A DNA stretch of 64,000 nt from Bacteroidota bacterium (GCA_027487835.1 JAIYCU010000044.1:213581-277580), one strand, 5' to 3'; shown: positions 26,114 through 35,794, counted from the first letter of the stretch. Numbers and translations: made by a program. Notes: generated by a model from the letters alone, not told the origin.

Positions 26114-27211
26114 ATGAAAATATTAATAGTTTCGAATGCATTTTCACCAGAGGTTTCGCCAAGGTCCTTCAGAACTACAGAGTTGGCAAAAGAATTTGCA
26201 CGTCAAGGACACAAAGTCAAAGTTATAACCCATTTAGCCGATGAGCAAAAGGATATCGCTAATGAATTTGGAATTGAGTTTAAAGATTTAGGAGCCCATA
26301 AATGGAAGCCAATTGGAATTAAAGGTTCTGGTTTGATAAGGTTATGGTTGCGTTTTTGGTCTCGAATGCTTTTATGGTTTTTTGAATATCCAAATGTAGA
26401 ATTAGTTATTTTATTAAAACAGGCATTGAAAGATGAAGGTGGTTATGATTTGTTGATTTCCATTGCTGTTCCTCATCCTGTGCATTGGGGTATAGCAAGA
26501 CTTAGAAGAAAAAAAGGAGATATAGCAAAAATTTGGGTGGCAGATTGTGGCGACCCTTATATGGGGCAAGAAAATGACACTTTTAAGCCTATGTTTTATT
26601 TCAAGTTTGTTGAAAAATGGTTTTGCAAAAAGGCAGATTATTTAGCTGTACCTACAGAAGGGGCAATACAAGCCTATTACCCAGAATTTCACCAAAAAAT
26701 AAAAGTAATACCCCAAGGGTTTAAATTTGAAGATATTAAGGTTTTACCTTACCATGGTGAGGCCGAAAAGATAGTTTTCGGTTACGGTGGGATGTTCATA
26801 CCTGGCAGACGGGACCCTTCTGAATTTTTAAATTTTTTGTTGCAACAAACTGATTTGAATTATGAATTTCATATCTATACTGCTACACCTCAGTTTGTTC
26901 AGGAATTTGCAAATAAATCAAACGGCAAAATAAAGATTAACACGCCCATTAAGCGAGAGCAATTATTAACCACCTTATCGGCCATGGATTTTGTGGTGAA
27001 TTTTGAAAATGTAGGAAACAAGCAAACCCCTAGTAAACTGATTGATTATGCTATCATTGATAAACCAATTTTATCAATAAAAACTGGTGAGTTAAATGAA
27101 AATTTAGTTAAGCAGTTTTTAAGTAAGCGATATGATAGTGCATTCCAAATTGACAACATCGAAAAATATAAAATTGAGAATGTGGTTAGCTCTTTTTTAT
27201 CCCTCAAGTAG
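26114..27211 (+). CDS. Glycosyltransferase family 4-like
   Basis: A 365-residue GT-B-like protein. It opens with ILIVSNAFSPEVSPRSFRTT and LAKEFARQGHKVKVIT, the standard N-terminal Rossmann strand and helix of GT4 enzymes. Later, FGYGGMFIPGRRDP near 224 and VNFENVGNKQTPSKLIDYA near 300 occupy the donor domain, although the classical EX7E motif is degenerate there (K-L-I-D in place of the second Glu region). I place the start at ATG 26114; a TTG at 26105 overlaps the wecB stop and would add three residues. Confidence 0.72.
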   Translation: MKILIVSNAFSPEVSPRSFRTTELAKEFARQGHKVKVITHLADEQKDIANEFGIEFKDLGAHKWKPIGIKGSGLIRLWLRFWSRMLLWFFEYPNVELVILLKQALKDEGGYDLLISIAVPHPVHWGIARLRRKKGDIAKIWVADCGDPYMGQENDTFKPMFYFKFVEKWFCKKADYLAVPTEGAIQAYYPEFHQKIKVIPQGFKFEDIKVLPYHGEAEKIVFGYGGMFIPGRRDPSEFLNFLLQQTDLNYEFHIYTATPQFVQEFANKSNGKIKINTPIKREQLLTTLSAMDFVVNFENVGNKQTPSKLIDYAIIDKPILSIKTGELNENLVKQFLSKRYDSAFQIDNIEKYKIENVVSSFLSLK

Positions 27212-27261
27212 CGCTAGTAATTAGGATTTTTGTAAAAGGCAAATAAATAATTATTTTTAAA

Positions 27262-28293
27262 TTGTTAATTAGTATAATTATACCCGCATTCAATGTAGAA
27301 TTATACATTGAAAGGTGTTTACTTTCTTTGGACATGCAAGACATTCCAAAAGAAGACTATGAAATAATTGTAGTCAATGATGGAAGCCCAGACAACTTAG
27401 CCGAGATAGTAAAAAAGAACCAAGAGAAAATTCCAAACTTAATATTAATTAATCAGGCAAATCAAGGAGTATCTGGTGCGAGAAACAATGCCATTAACAT
27501 AGCCAAAGGTAAATATATTCTGCCTATAGATCCTGATGATTATCTTAAGGAGAATTGTTTTAAAGGGATATTGGAAAAGGTAGAGAAATTTAATGCTGAC
27601 ATTGTTTTTCTTAAATATGAAAAAATTACGGATTCAGGGAAGGTTATATGGGAACCTGATTTTTCTAATTATGAAGAAACTATTCATTCAACATTAAATA
27701 GTTTTTTTGTAACAAAAGGTGAAAATAATGTATTAAGCGACCCAGATAGAAGTTGGGCAATTCTTTACAAGAGGGAGATTGTATCTAAAATGGTTGAGCC
27801 TTATCCACTAAAAGTGCCATTTCTTGAAGATGCAATTTTTTTGGTAAAATATTTATGTTATACAAATTCAATTGCATTTATTAGTAATGAGTTTTATAAA
27901 AGAACTATTCGTGTTGGTTCTGCTACCAACTCAAATCTTATGTACTCAGAGAAATCGAGAATTGGTTTTGAAATTGGGTTCAAACATTTAATTAGTTTTA
28001 AGGAGTTAGTAGGAACTTTAATTTTACCAGAGGATAGAAGGCTTTATTTGAACCAGGTAATCATAAAATTCATGGTATTGCATCTCCGAAATGAATTGCA
28101 AGCTGGAGATAGAAAAGCATTTGAAAATACACTGAAAAATTACAACTTTAAATCTCAGGATCTTAACTTATATGGGGTTAGATATCCATTTAATTTGTTA
28201 GGTTCAAGCATTAAGTATTTTCCTGCTTTTTTCCCATTTGTTATGAAAAACATAGGAAGAGTTAATTTTTTAATAACAAAATTATTTAGTTAG
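27262..28293 (+). CDS. Glycosyltransferase family 2 (CpsJ/EpsJ-like)
   Basis: The 343-residue protein has the GT2 series: LISIIIPAFNVELYIERCL at the start, VVNDGSPDNLAEI near 40, QGVSGARNNAINIAKGKY near 70 and LPIDPDDYLKENC near 90. VPFLEDAIFLVKY near 185 is the acceptor-side acidic motif. It uses a TTG start; no ATG precedes the first beta strand. A 50-base gap separates it from the GT4 gene and 33 bases follow before the deacetylase-like gene. The donor sugar is unknown. Confidence 0.87.
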   Translation: MLISIIIPAFNVELYIERCLLSLDMQDIPKEDYEIIVVNDGSPDNLAEIVKKNQEKIPNLILINQANQGVSGARNNAINIAKGKYILPIDPDDYLKENCFKGILEKVEKFNADIVFLKYEKITDSGKVIWEPDFSNYEETIHSTLNSFFVTKGENNVLSDPDRSWAILYKREIVSKMVEPYPLKVPFLEDAIFLVKYLCYTNSIAFISNEFYKRTIRVGSATNSNLMYSEKSRIGFEIGFKHLISFKELVGTLILPEDRRLYLNQVIIKFMVLHLRNELQAGDRKAFENTLKNYNFKSQDLNLYGVRYPFNLLGSSIKYFPAFFPFVMKNIGRVNFLITKLFS

Positions 28294-28326
28294 CTATTAG
28301 GCTAATAATTTATAGAATATATAGCC

Positions 28327-29436
28327 TTGAATAAATTTATAAATACATTAAAAAGTCACCTTGGAGCTGCAAAACTAAATTCAAGCGGCAGTAGCTTAAA
28401 TGGTAAATATTTAATCATCGAGTCTGATGATTGGGGAACCATTAGAACTCCTTCAAAAGATGCACTTAAGCAATTCGAAAAAGCAGGTTTAGACCTAAGT
28501 AGAAGCGTTTATAAAAATGATGCATTGGAATCAATGTCAGACTTAGAAGATTTGTTTAATGTTCTGTTAAAATTTAAGGATATTAAGGGAAATCACCCTT
28601 GTTTTACTGCAAATACAATAGTTGCAAACCCAGATTTTGAAAGAATTGAGGAAAGTGGATTTAAAAATTATTTTTTTGAGCCTTATACGAGAACTATCGA
28701 AAGGTATCCTGAACACAAAGAAGTTCATAATTTACATTTAAAAGGAAAAGAATTAGGCGTGTTTATCCCTCAGTTTCATGGAAGAGAGCATCTTAACTAC
28801 AAAAGATGGTTTAAAGTGCTTCAAGAGGGAAATGAAAGGGCATTGTTATGTTTTAAGCAAGGTGCCACTTACTCGGGGGAGGGCGATTATAGTTTTATGG
28901 AAGCTTATGATTGGGATGCCAAAACCGACATCGAAGAACATAAGCAGGTAATTGCGGATGGTTTGAAAATGTTTGATCAATTGTTTGGTTTCAAATCCAA
29001 ATCCTTTATTGCTCCTTGTTATAATTGGGATTCTGAAGTTGAATCCACCTTGGCATCAAATGGGGTTGAAGTAATTCAAGGACTTAGGAGCCAATTAGCT
29101 CCTACTGGCAAATTTGATGTTTACAATAGAATTCCACATTCATTTGGAGAGGTGAACGAAAATGGGTTGTTTTTTAATATTAGGAATGCGTTTTTGGAAC
29201 CTAGCCTCATCCCCAATAAAGATTGGGTAGATTCTTGTCTAGCGCAAATTCGAATGGCATTTCTCTTTAACAAACCTGCCGTGATATCTAGTCATAGGAT
29301 TAATTATATTGGTTATATTGATCCTAAAAACAAGTTCAATGGTTTGAAGATTCTTGAATCAATACTAAGTAAAGTTTTGAGAAAGTGGCCAGATGTTCAA
29401 TTTATATCAACAGATAAGATAAAAGAAGTTCAATGA
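28327..29436 (+). CDS. Polysaccharide deacetylase-like protein (first copy)
   Basis: The 369-residue protein appears to be a divergent carbohydrate-esterase-4-like enzyme. IIESDDWGTIRTP near residue 30 carries the Asp-Asp pair of the first motif, IPQFHGREHLNYKRW near 148 gives two histidines spaced as metal ligands, FIAPCYNWD near 230 fits the third motif, and VISSHRINYIG near 318 gives a late His. A paralogue is at 34575 with the same landmarks (ESDDWGS, PQFHAREHLN, FVPPNGP, SSHRVNYIG). The predicted action is N- or O-deacetylation of the glycan made by this block. It starts at TTG and overlaps the CapA gene by four bases. Confidence 0.68.
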   Translation: MNKFINTLKSHLGAAKLNSSGSSLNGKYLIIESDDWGTIRTPSKDALKQFEKAGLDLSRSVYKNDALESMSDLEDLFNVLLKFKDIKGNHPCFTANTIVANPDFERIEESGFKNYFFEPYTRTIERYPEHKEVHNLHLKGKELGVFIPQFHGREHLNYKRWFKVLQEGNERALLCFKQGATYSGEGDYSFMEAYDWDAKTDIEEHKQVIADGLKMFDQLFGFKSKSFIAPCYNWDSEVESTLASNGVEVIQGLRSQLAPTGKFDVYNRIPHSFGEVNENGLFFNIRNAFLEPSLIPNKDWVDSCLAQIRMAFLFNKPAVISSHRINYIGYIDPKNKFNGLKILESILSKVLRKWPDVQFISTDKIKEVQ

Positions 29437-30560
29437 AGGTGAAGATAGGATTTACAGGCGATTTTTGTCCGTGGCTAAGAATGGAGCAGTTTATTAAGGA
29501 GGGTAATTGGACACCCTTAATGGAAACAGTGCAGCCATTTTTTCTTGAAAATGATTTTAATATAATTGATTTGGAAGCGCCGCTGACACGTGCCATAAAT
29601 CCAATCAAAAAAACAGGCCCTCATATTAATGCATTGCCTGAATCTGCAAAAATTTTAAACTACTTAAATACGAAACTGGTTGTTACTTCAAATAACCATA
29701 TGATGGATTATGGGATAGCTGGACTTGAAAGCACCTATGATGCACTTAAAAAACACGATATTAATTGGGTAGGGTCAGGGTTGAACCTACAAGATGCAAT
29801 AAAACCTTATGTATTTGAACAGAATGGTTTGAGTTTTGGGATTATTAATGCTACAGAAAATGAGTGGACAACCACCCAAGGTGCAAATCCTGGGTGTGCA
29901 CCTATAGATCCTGTTTTGGTATTTAACGCTATACAAAGTATACGTTCAAAGGTTGATTTTGTTATAATAGTGGCTCATGGAGGGCATGAACACTACGAGT
30001 TGCCTAGTCCGAGAATCAAAAAGTTATATAGGTTTTTTGTTGATGCAGGTGCCGATGCTGTAATTGCACATCACACGCATATTATTTCTGGTTTTGAACA
30101 CTATAAAAATGCACCCATTTACTACAGTCTTGGCAATTTTTGCTTTGATTGGGAAGGCTTAAGAAATGGTACTTGGAATAAAGGAATGATGGTAAGGTTA
30201 AGCTTTGAAAAGGGACTACCTGTACAAGACCAACGATTTTATATCCATCACATGGACGATTTTATTGGAACCCGAATGCTGCCTATTAACGAGCAAAAGG
30301 AATTAGAAGAGAAGGTAGAAGCTTTGAATTTGATAATTTCTGATGATGAAAAACTTGAGGCTTCCTATGAAATATTCTTAAAGCAAAAAACAAGGGTATT
30401 CAATACTTGGATAGAGCCATATCAAGGCAAAATACTTGCTGGTTTGCATGTTAAAGGTTTAATTCCATCTTTAATGAGCAAAAGTAAACGTAGATTATTG
30501 CTAAATTTAACACGTTGCGAATCTCATAGAGACATATTAATTAAAGCATTAGAAGAATAA
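29433..30560 (+). CDS. CapA-family metallophosphoesterase-fold protein
   Basis: This 375-residue protein is a CapA/PGA_cap domain protein, related to the poly-gamma-glutamate capsule protein CapA. Landmarks are FTGDFCPW at the start, IDLEAPLTR near 46, VTSNNHMMDYG near 85, VAHGGHEHYE near 182 and IAHHTHIISG near 208, which supply the Asp, Asn and His residues of the metallophosphoesterase-like site. No signal peptide is apparent. Known CapA proteins take part in amino-acid polymer capsules, while many homologues occur in exopolysaccharide loci with unknown reaction. It lies between a deacetylase-like gene and asnB2. Confidence 0.85.
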   Translation: MKVKIGFTGDFCPWLRMEQFIKEGNWTPLMETVQPFFLENDFNIIDLEAPLTRAINPIKKTGPHINALPESAKILNYLNTKLVVTSNNHMMDYGIAGLESTYDALKKHDINWVGSGLNLQDAIKPYVFEQNGLSFGIINATENEWTTTQGANPGCAPIDPVLVFNAIQSIRSKVDFVIIVAHGGHEHYELPSPRIKKLYRFFVDAGADAVIAHHTHIISGFEHYKNAPIYYSLGNFCFDWEGLRNGTWNKGMMVRLSFEKGLPVQDQRFYIHHMDDFIGTRMLPINEQKELEEKVEALNLIISDDEKLEASYEIFLKQKTRVFNTWIEPYQGKILAGLHVKGLIPSLMSKSKRRLLLNLTRCESHRDILIKALEE

Positions 30561-30562
30561 TT

Positions 30563-32458
30563 ATGTGCGGTTTTACAGGATATTATTTGTTTGAAGGGAA
30601 AAAGGAAAGGAGCAATCGCCAAATTGCTGAAATGCTTGCCATACAAAAGCACCGTGGACCAGACGATTCTGGTATAACAGCCATTGATACCATCGGGCAA
30701 AGAGTGCAGGAACTTCATGGAAATTCACCCGTTGAATTTGATTTTGATGCAAATTTAATTTTTGGTTTCAATCGATTGAGTATTTTAGATTTGAGCCAAA
30801 ATGGCCACCAACCTATGTTTGGCGCTGAAGGAAAAGTGGTATTAATGATGAATGGCGAAATCTATAATGCTTTTGATTTTAAACCCGCTTTGCAAGAAAA
30901 AGGATATCAATTTAAAAGTACTACAGATACCGAAGTTGTGCTTAATTTATATCTGGAATATGGCATTGATGGAATGCTAGAGAAGCTAAACGGCATGTTT
31001 GCCATTGCCATTTATGATGCTAGAATTGGAAAACTTTTTATAGCTAGAGATAGATTTGGAATCAAACCTATTTATATAGCGAAACAAAACGGGATGTTGG
31101 CTTTTGGTTCAGAAATGAAAAGCTTTAAAGCAATTCCAGGATTTAAATTCGAATTGAACCAACAAGGTTTGGATGAATTTTTATTATTTAGAAATTTAAT
31201 CAATGACACGCTATTTGATGGCATACAGAATCTTCAACAAGGTACATATCTTATAGTAAATCCGGATGGTTCGGTTCAAACCAAAATATATTATGATTTA
31301 AATGAGGAAGGCATTCAGAAACTTGATGGATCAGATGCCAAGGAGAGAATTGATAAAGCGTTAGAAGCAAGTGTGAAAAGTCAGTTGATTAGCGATGTTA
31401 AACTTGGTTGTCAGTTGTCTGGAGGTGTTGATTCTTCTCTTGTTACTTGGTATGCCAATCAATTAAAAGGCGGAGCTGAGCTAGAAACTATTTCAATCAT
31501 ATTCGAGGAAAAGGCTTATTCCGAAGAAAAATACATAGATAGGGTTGCTTCTGATTTGAACCTAAAGGCTCACAAGTTTATTTTAAACGAGCAAACGTAT
31601 TTTGAACTCTTAGATAAAGCTTCTTGGCATTTTGAGCAGCCAGTAAATCATCCCAATACCATTGGTATTTACCTACTCAGCAAATTTGCTAGAGAGCATT
31701 TAACAGTGCTTTTAAGTGGGGAAGGTGCTGATGAATTGTTGGCCGGATATGAACGTTTTGCCAATTTGACAAAAAATCCTTTGGCTACTAAGAACTTTTG
31801 GGCTAAATTAAAGCAGAACATTCATCATCCGATAGCCTATTTAAATACTAGTTTGGGCGAGGAGGAAAGAATTATTATGGGAAATTCCTTTGGCTCTATT
31901 AGCAATGCCTTTGAAATTAAAAATGGATTCTCAGTTGATAAGGCTTTACAAAATCGACGTAAAATTTTGCATGGACTTAAAGGCAATCTTTTTGACAAGC
32001 AAAGAAAGTATGAATTACTCACCTATCTCCCAGATTTGCTTATGCGCCAAGATAAAATGAGTATGGCTAGCAGCATAGAAAATAGAGTGCCGTTTTTGGA
32101 TAACGATTTAGTTTCGTTAGGACTTTCTTTACCACAGGAAAGTTTGATACGTTCTCACAACACCAGATTGGAAGGCAAGTTTGCGCTTAAAGCAATTTGT
32201 GCAGATAAATTTGACAACTCGTTTGCATTTAGAGATAAGATGGGATTTGGAATTCCAATAAGAAGGTTTATGGGAGCTAGTGCTTTTGAAAAAAGATGGA
32301 ACGATGAAATTTTCCCTGGAATTAGCAAAAGAGGAATATTTGAATCTAAAGCAATAGCAATTAAATTTCAACAAATGAAAACAGGGGATCCTGCTGCTGC
32401 AGAACTTATTTGGTTGATGACCTCTTTTGAAATTTGGGCAACACAATATTTAAACTAA
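30563..32458 (+). CDS. AsnB-type glutamine-dependent amidotransferase (second copy)
   Basis: A 631-residue protein with the same two-domain layout as the gene at 23002: MCGFTGYY with nucleophile Cys2, KHRGPDDSG near 30, FNRLSILDLSQNGHQPM near 70 and the ATP-pyrophosphatase loop CQLSGGVDSSLV near 283. GEGADELLAGYERF near 388 is another synthetase landmark. The two copies differ enough not to be a recent duplication. Two amidotransferases in one block suggest two separate amide groups, or two sugar acids, in the product. It is 2 bases after capA and 3 bases before an ATP-grasp gene. Confidence 0.87.
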   Translation: MCGFTGYYLFEGKKERSNRQIAEMLAIQKHRGPDDSGITAIDTIGQRVQELHGNSPVEFDFDANLIFGFNRLSILDLSQNGHQPMFGAEGKVVLMMNGEIYNAFDFKPALQEKGYQFKSTTDTEVVLNLYLEYGIDGMLEKLNGMFAIAIYDARIGKLFIARDRFGIKPIYIAKQNGMLAFGSEMKSFKAIPGFKFELNQQGLDEFLLFRNLINDTLFDGIQNLQQGTYLIVNPDGSVQTKIYYDLNEEGIQKLDGSDAKERIDKALEASVKSQLISDVKLGCQLSGGVDSSLVTWYANQLKGGAELETISIIFEEKAYSEEKYIDRVASDLNLKAHKFILNEQTYFELLDKASWHFEQPVNHPNTIGIYLLSKFAREHLTVLLSGEGADELLAGYERFANLTKNPLATKNFWAKLKQNIHHPIAYLNTSLGEEERIIMGNSFGSISNAFEIKNGFSVDKALQNRRKILHGLKGNLFDKQRKYELLTYLPDLLMRQDKMSMASSIENRVPFLDNDLVSLGLSLPQESLIRSHNTRLEGKFALKAICADKFDNSFAFRDKMGFGIPIRRFMGASAFEKRWNDEIFPGISKRGIFESKAIAIKFQQMKTGDPAAAELIWLMTSFEIWATQYLN

Positions 32459-32461
32459 AAG

Positions 32462-33466
32462 ATGATAGCAATACATCCTACAAAAGGTTCATTTAGTGAT
32501 AGGTGGATAGCCTATTGTGAAAAAAATAGTATTCCATTCAAGCTCATAAATTGTTATAGTAATGATATCATAAAGGATTTGAAAGGTTGCAGTGCCTTAA
32601 TGTGGCATTTTAGCCAGAATATTCCGACAGATATTTTACTTGCAAAATCTCTTGTTTTTACTTGCTATCAATTGGGCTTGAAGTTTTTCCCAGATTTTAA
32701 TACATCTTGGCATTTTGATGATAAGGCAGCTCAAAAGTATTTATTGGAAATGTCTGGGACACCTTTTGTGCCCACCTGGGTTTTCTATAATAAAAAAGAA
32801 GCCACTACTTGGGCAAAGACAACTTCCTTCCCCAAAGTGTTTAAATTAAAAGGAGGGGCAGGGGCTCAAAATGTGGTTTTGGTAAAAAGTGAATCTCAAT
32901 GTATACAACTAATCAATAAAGCATTCGGAAGAGGCTTTTCTAATTATGATGCTTTAGGCAGCTTAAAAGAGCGTTGGCGGAAATATAGGAAAGGTCTAGT
33001 CGGATTTTATGAAGTATTTAAAGGTGTTTTGCGTCTTTATGAAAAGCCTCCATATACAAAAGTAAAAGGAAGAGATTATGGGTATGTTTATTTTCAAGAG
33101 TTCATTCCAAATAATGATTCAGATATTCGGATTATTGTGATTGGAGAGAATGCTTTTGGCATAAAAAGAATGGTCAGGGAAAATGATTTTAGGGCATCTG
33201 GTAGCGGTTCAATTGTCTATGATAAGTCTCAAATTGATGAGCGTTGTGTGCAATTAGCTTTCGGTTTGACCCAAAAGTTAAATGCACAATGTTTGGCATT
33301 TGATTATGTGATTGATGCCCAAAATAATCCATTATTAATTGAAATTAGTTATGGGTATGCAGTAGCAGCCTATGACCAGTGCGAGGGTTTTTGGGATAAC
33401 CAGTTGAATTGGTATTCTGGTCCTTTTGACCATTGTGGATGGATGGTAGAATTAGTTGCTAAGTAA
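32462..33466 (+). CDS. ATP-grasp enzyme of unknown substrate
   Basis: The 334-residue protein has an ATP-grasp layout: an N-terminal preATP-like region (residues 1-100), FPKVFKLKGGAGAQNVVLV near 120 (the glycine-rich ATP loop), YVYFQEFIPNNDSDIRIIVI near 205 and FDYVIDAQNNPLLIEISYGY near 278, where the last acidic residues bind Mg. The usual Glu-x-Asn is Glu-Ile-Ser here, a change worth noting. ATP-grasp enzymes join an acid to an amine through an acyl phosphate. Position between asnB2 and a GT4, with capA nearby, suggests attachment of an amino acid or amine to a sugar acid; this is inference. Confidence 0.77.
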   Translation: MIAIHPTKGSFSDRWIAYCEKNSIPFKLINCYSNDIIKDLKGCSALMWHFSQNIPTDILLAKSLVFTCYQLGLKFFPDFNTSWHFDDKAAQKYLLEMSGTPFVPTWVFYNKKEATTWAKTTSFPKVFKLKGGAGAQNVVLVKSESQCIQLINKAFGRGFSNYDALGSLKERWRKYRKGLVGFYEVFKGVLRLYEKPPYTKVKGRDYGYVYFQEFIPNNDSDIRIIVIGENAFGIKRMVRENDFRASGSGSIVYDKSQIDERCVQLAFGLTQKLNAQCLAFDYVIDAQNNPLLIEISYGYAVAAYDQCEGFWDNQLNWYSGPFDHCGWMVELVAK

Positions 33467-33472
33467 AAAAAC

Positions 33473-34552
33473 GTGACAAAAAAAATAGTTTTGGCTATTC
33501 CTTCTTTGCAAGCAGGTGGCATGGAAAGGGTTATGACAGAGATTGCAAATTATCTCATTACTAATCCGAATTATAGTGTGACCCTAGTTTTGTATGGAAT
33601 TAACAGAGAAATCTTTTATACCCTTGACCCTCGTGTAGAGGTGATAAAGCCAAAGTTTAATTTTAATAACGATAAAAGATTGATTAGCACTTTCAAAACA
33701 TTGGCTTTTCTAAGAAAAACCTTTAATCAACTTAATCCATATCGGATTTTAAGTTTTGGAGAGTTATGGAACAATTTTGTGATGTTATCAGTGTTGGGAA
33801 CTAAACATCAAGTTGTTTTATCAGATAGGTCTCAGCCAGATAAGAGCCTAGGTTTTTTTCAAGAATGGTTAAGAAAAAGATTGTATCCTAATGCTTATGG
33901 AATTATAGCGCAAACCCAAAAGTCCCTTCAGATTTTTAAAAATAAGTACCACCATAAGAATATTCAGATTATAGGAAATCCAATTCGTGCTATTTTACCC
34001 AATCAAAGCACGCGTGAAAATATCATATTATCAGTAGGGAGGCTTATTAAATCTAAGAATCACGATGCCTTGATACGTATCTTTGCTAACCTAAAAAATG
34101 CTGAAAAGTGGAAGTTGATAATAGTGGGCTATGATCATTTGAAACAGCAGAATCAAGCGAAATTAGAAACACTGGCCAAAGAATTAAGGATTAGCGAAAG
34201 GGTAGAGTTTGCAGGGAAGCAAAAGGATGTGGAATCTTACTATTTAAGAAGTAAAATTTTCGCCTTTACCTCTAGCTCAGAAGGTTTTCCAAATGTTGTT
34301 GGAGAGGCCATGTCGGCTGGTTTGCCAATTATTTCCTATGATTGTGTGGCTGGGCCATCAGATTTGATTGAGGATGGATACAATGGTTACCTAATTCCAT
34401 TAAATGATGAAGTTCTGTATTTAGAACGCCTGCAGAGGCTTATCGATGATAATGAATTGTCTGAACGTTTTGCATCAAATTCACTGATTAAGATTAAGGA
34501 GTTTGAACCTAACCATATTCTCCAAAAATTTGAACAAATTATTAGTAATTAA
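33473..34552 (+). CDS. Glycosyltransferase family 4
   Basis: The 359-residue protein shows all GT4 marks: IPSLQAGGMERVMTEIANYL near residue 9, ILSVGRLIKSKNHDALIRIF near 185, EFAGKQKDVESYY near 244 and the donor-binding EGFPNVVGEAMSAGLPIISY near 266. It is closest in style to GalNAc-transferring WbnH/PglA-like enzymes, but specificity is not certain. The start is GTG, 6 bases after the ATP-grasp gene. It probably extends the same repeat unit as the other transferases of this block. Confidence 0.88.
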   Translation: MTKKIVLAIPSLQAGGMERVMTEIANYLITNPNYSVTLVLYGINREIFYTLDPRVEVIKPKFNFNNDKRLISTFKTLAFLRKTFNQLNPYRILSFGELWNNFVMLSVLGTKHQVVLSDRSQPDKSLGFFQEWLRKRLYPNAYGIIAQTQKSLQIFKNKYHHKNIQIIGNPIRAILPNQSTRENIILSVGRLIKSKNHDALIRIFANLKNAEKWKLIIVGYDHLKQQNQAKLETLAKELRISERVEFAGKQKDVESYYLRSKIFAFTSSSEGFPNVVGEAMSAGLPIISYDCVAGPSDLIEDGYNGYLIPLNDEVLYLERLQRLIDDNELSERFASNSLIKIKEFEPNHILQKFEQIISN

Positions 34553-34574
34553 TTTTAATAGCTATTTATAATAT

Positions 34575-35696
34575 ATGGGCCTAAATATTAAAAGTGTAAT
34601 TAGAAATTTATCCAATCTTCCTGGATGGAAAACCAATAGAAAGTTATTGGTCATAGAATCTGATGATTGGGGTAGCATTAGGATGCCCAGCCTTAATTCG
34701 CTAAAGGAATTGAAAGAAAAGGGGCTTGATTTAGAATCCGGCGATTCATTTAGGTATAATAATAACGATACGCTTGCTGGTACTAAAGATTTTGAAATGT
34801 TGTTTGAAGTGCTAAATAAGCATAAAGACAACAAAGGGAATTCTGCTGTTTTTACGGCTGTTTCGGTTGTTGCAAATCCAGATTTTGAGAAAATAAAGGC
34901 TAATGATTTTAAAGAATATTATTTCGAAACATTTGATAAAACCTTAGAGCGATATGGATATCCAGAAGCATTTAATTGTTGGAAAGAAGGGATTGATAAA
35001 AAGTTTTTTGTTCCACAATTCCATGCTAGGGAGCATTTAAATGTTCCTTTTTGGATGAGGGCCCTTCGAAATAATGATTCACATGCAAGAATTGCATTTG
35101 ATTATGGGATGTGGGGTTTTAATAATGTTCATAAGCATGGCTGTTATTTTCAGTCGGCATTTGATTTAGAGTATTTTGAGGATGTAAAGGAACAAGCAGA
35201 AACGATTTCAAGCGGACTTCAATTGTTTGAGCAGTTGTTTGGGTATAAGGCAACATTTTTTGTGCCACCTAATGGGCCTTTCAATAACAGTTTGGAGGAG
35301 GCTGCCTATAAAGGGGGGATAAAATATATTTCAGCATCTAAGATTCAACAAGAGCCATTTGGCGAAGGCAAAACAAAAAAGAGGTTTCATTATATAGGGC
35401 AAAAGAATAGGTTCAAGCAAACTTATTTAACACGCAATTGTATCTTTGAACCTGGTTCTAATCAAAGAACTGATTGGGTGGATGCTTGCTTATCTGATAT
35501 CGAAATTGCCTTTAAATGGAATAAACCCGCTGTAATAAGTTCACATAGGGTTAATTATATTGGTCAGCTAAATCCTAAAAATAGAGAAATTAGTTTAAAA
35601 AGTTTAGATGATTTGTTATATAAAGTTAAAACAAAATGGCCTGAGGTGGAATTCATTACCTCCGAGGAGTTAGGAGACTTGGTAAATAAGGGCTAA
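34575..35696 (+). CDS. Polysaccharide deacetylase-like protein (second copy)
   Basis: A 373-residue paralogue of the protein at 28327, with IESDDWGSIRMP near residue 27, FVPQFHAREHLNVPFWMR near 148, FFVPPNGPFN near 230 and VISSHRVNYIG near 323. The Asp-Asp and His...His positions expected for a CE4-like metal site are kept in both copies. The order of domains and the length agree, but the two differ in the central region, suggesting different acceptor glycans or sites. A run of six G at 35313-35318 lies in the AYKGGIK codons. It is the last gene before a 138-base promoter region. Confidence 0.67.
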   Translation: MGLNIKSVIRNLSNLPGWKTNRKLLVIESDDWGSIRMPSLNSLKELKEKGLDLESGDSFRYNNNDTLAGTKDFEMLFEVLNKHKDNKGNSAVFTAVSVVANPDFEKIKANDFKEYYFETFDKTLERYGYPEAFNCWKEGIDKKFFVPQFHAREHLNVPFWMRALRNNDSHARIAFDYGMWGFNNVHKHGCYFQSAFDLEYFEDVKEQAETISSGLQLFEQLFGYKATFFVPPNGPFNNSLEEAAYKGGIKYISASKIQQEPFGEGKTKKRFHYIGQKNRFKQTYLTRNCIFEPGSNQRTDWVDACLSDIEIAFKWNKPAVISSHRVNYIGQLNPKNREISLKSLDDLLYKVKTKWPEVEFITSEELGDLVNKG

Positions 35697-35794
35697 AGGA
35701 TTAATTAACTTTCAGTAGCAAGAAGATAAATGAATTAGAATGGAATAATTTCCAATTTCTCCAAATAAAAGGTTATCAAATAAGGTTCTAAACT

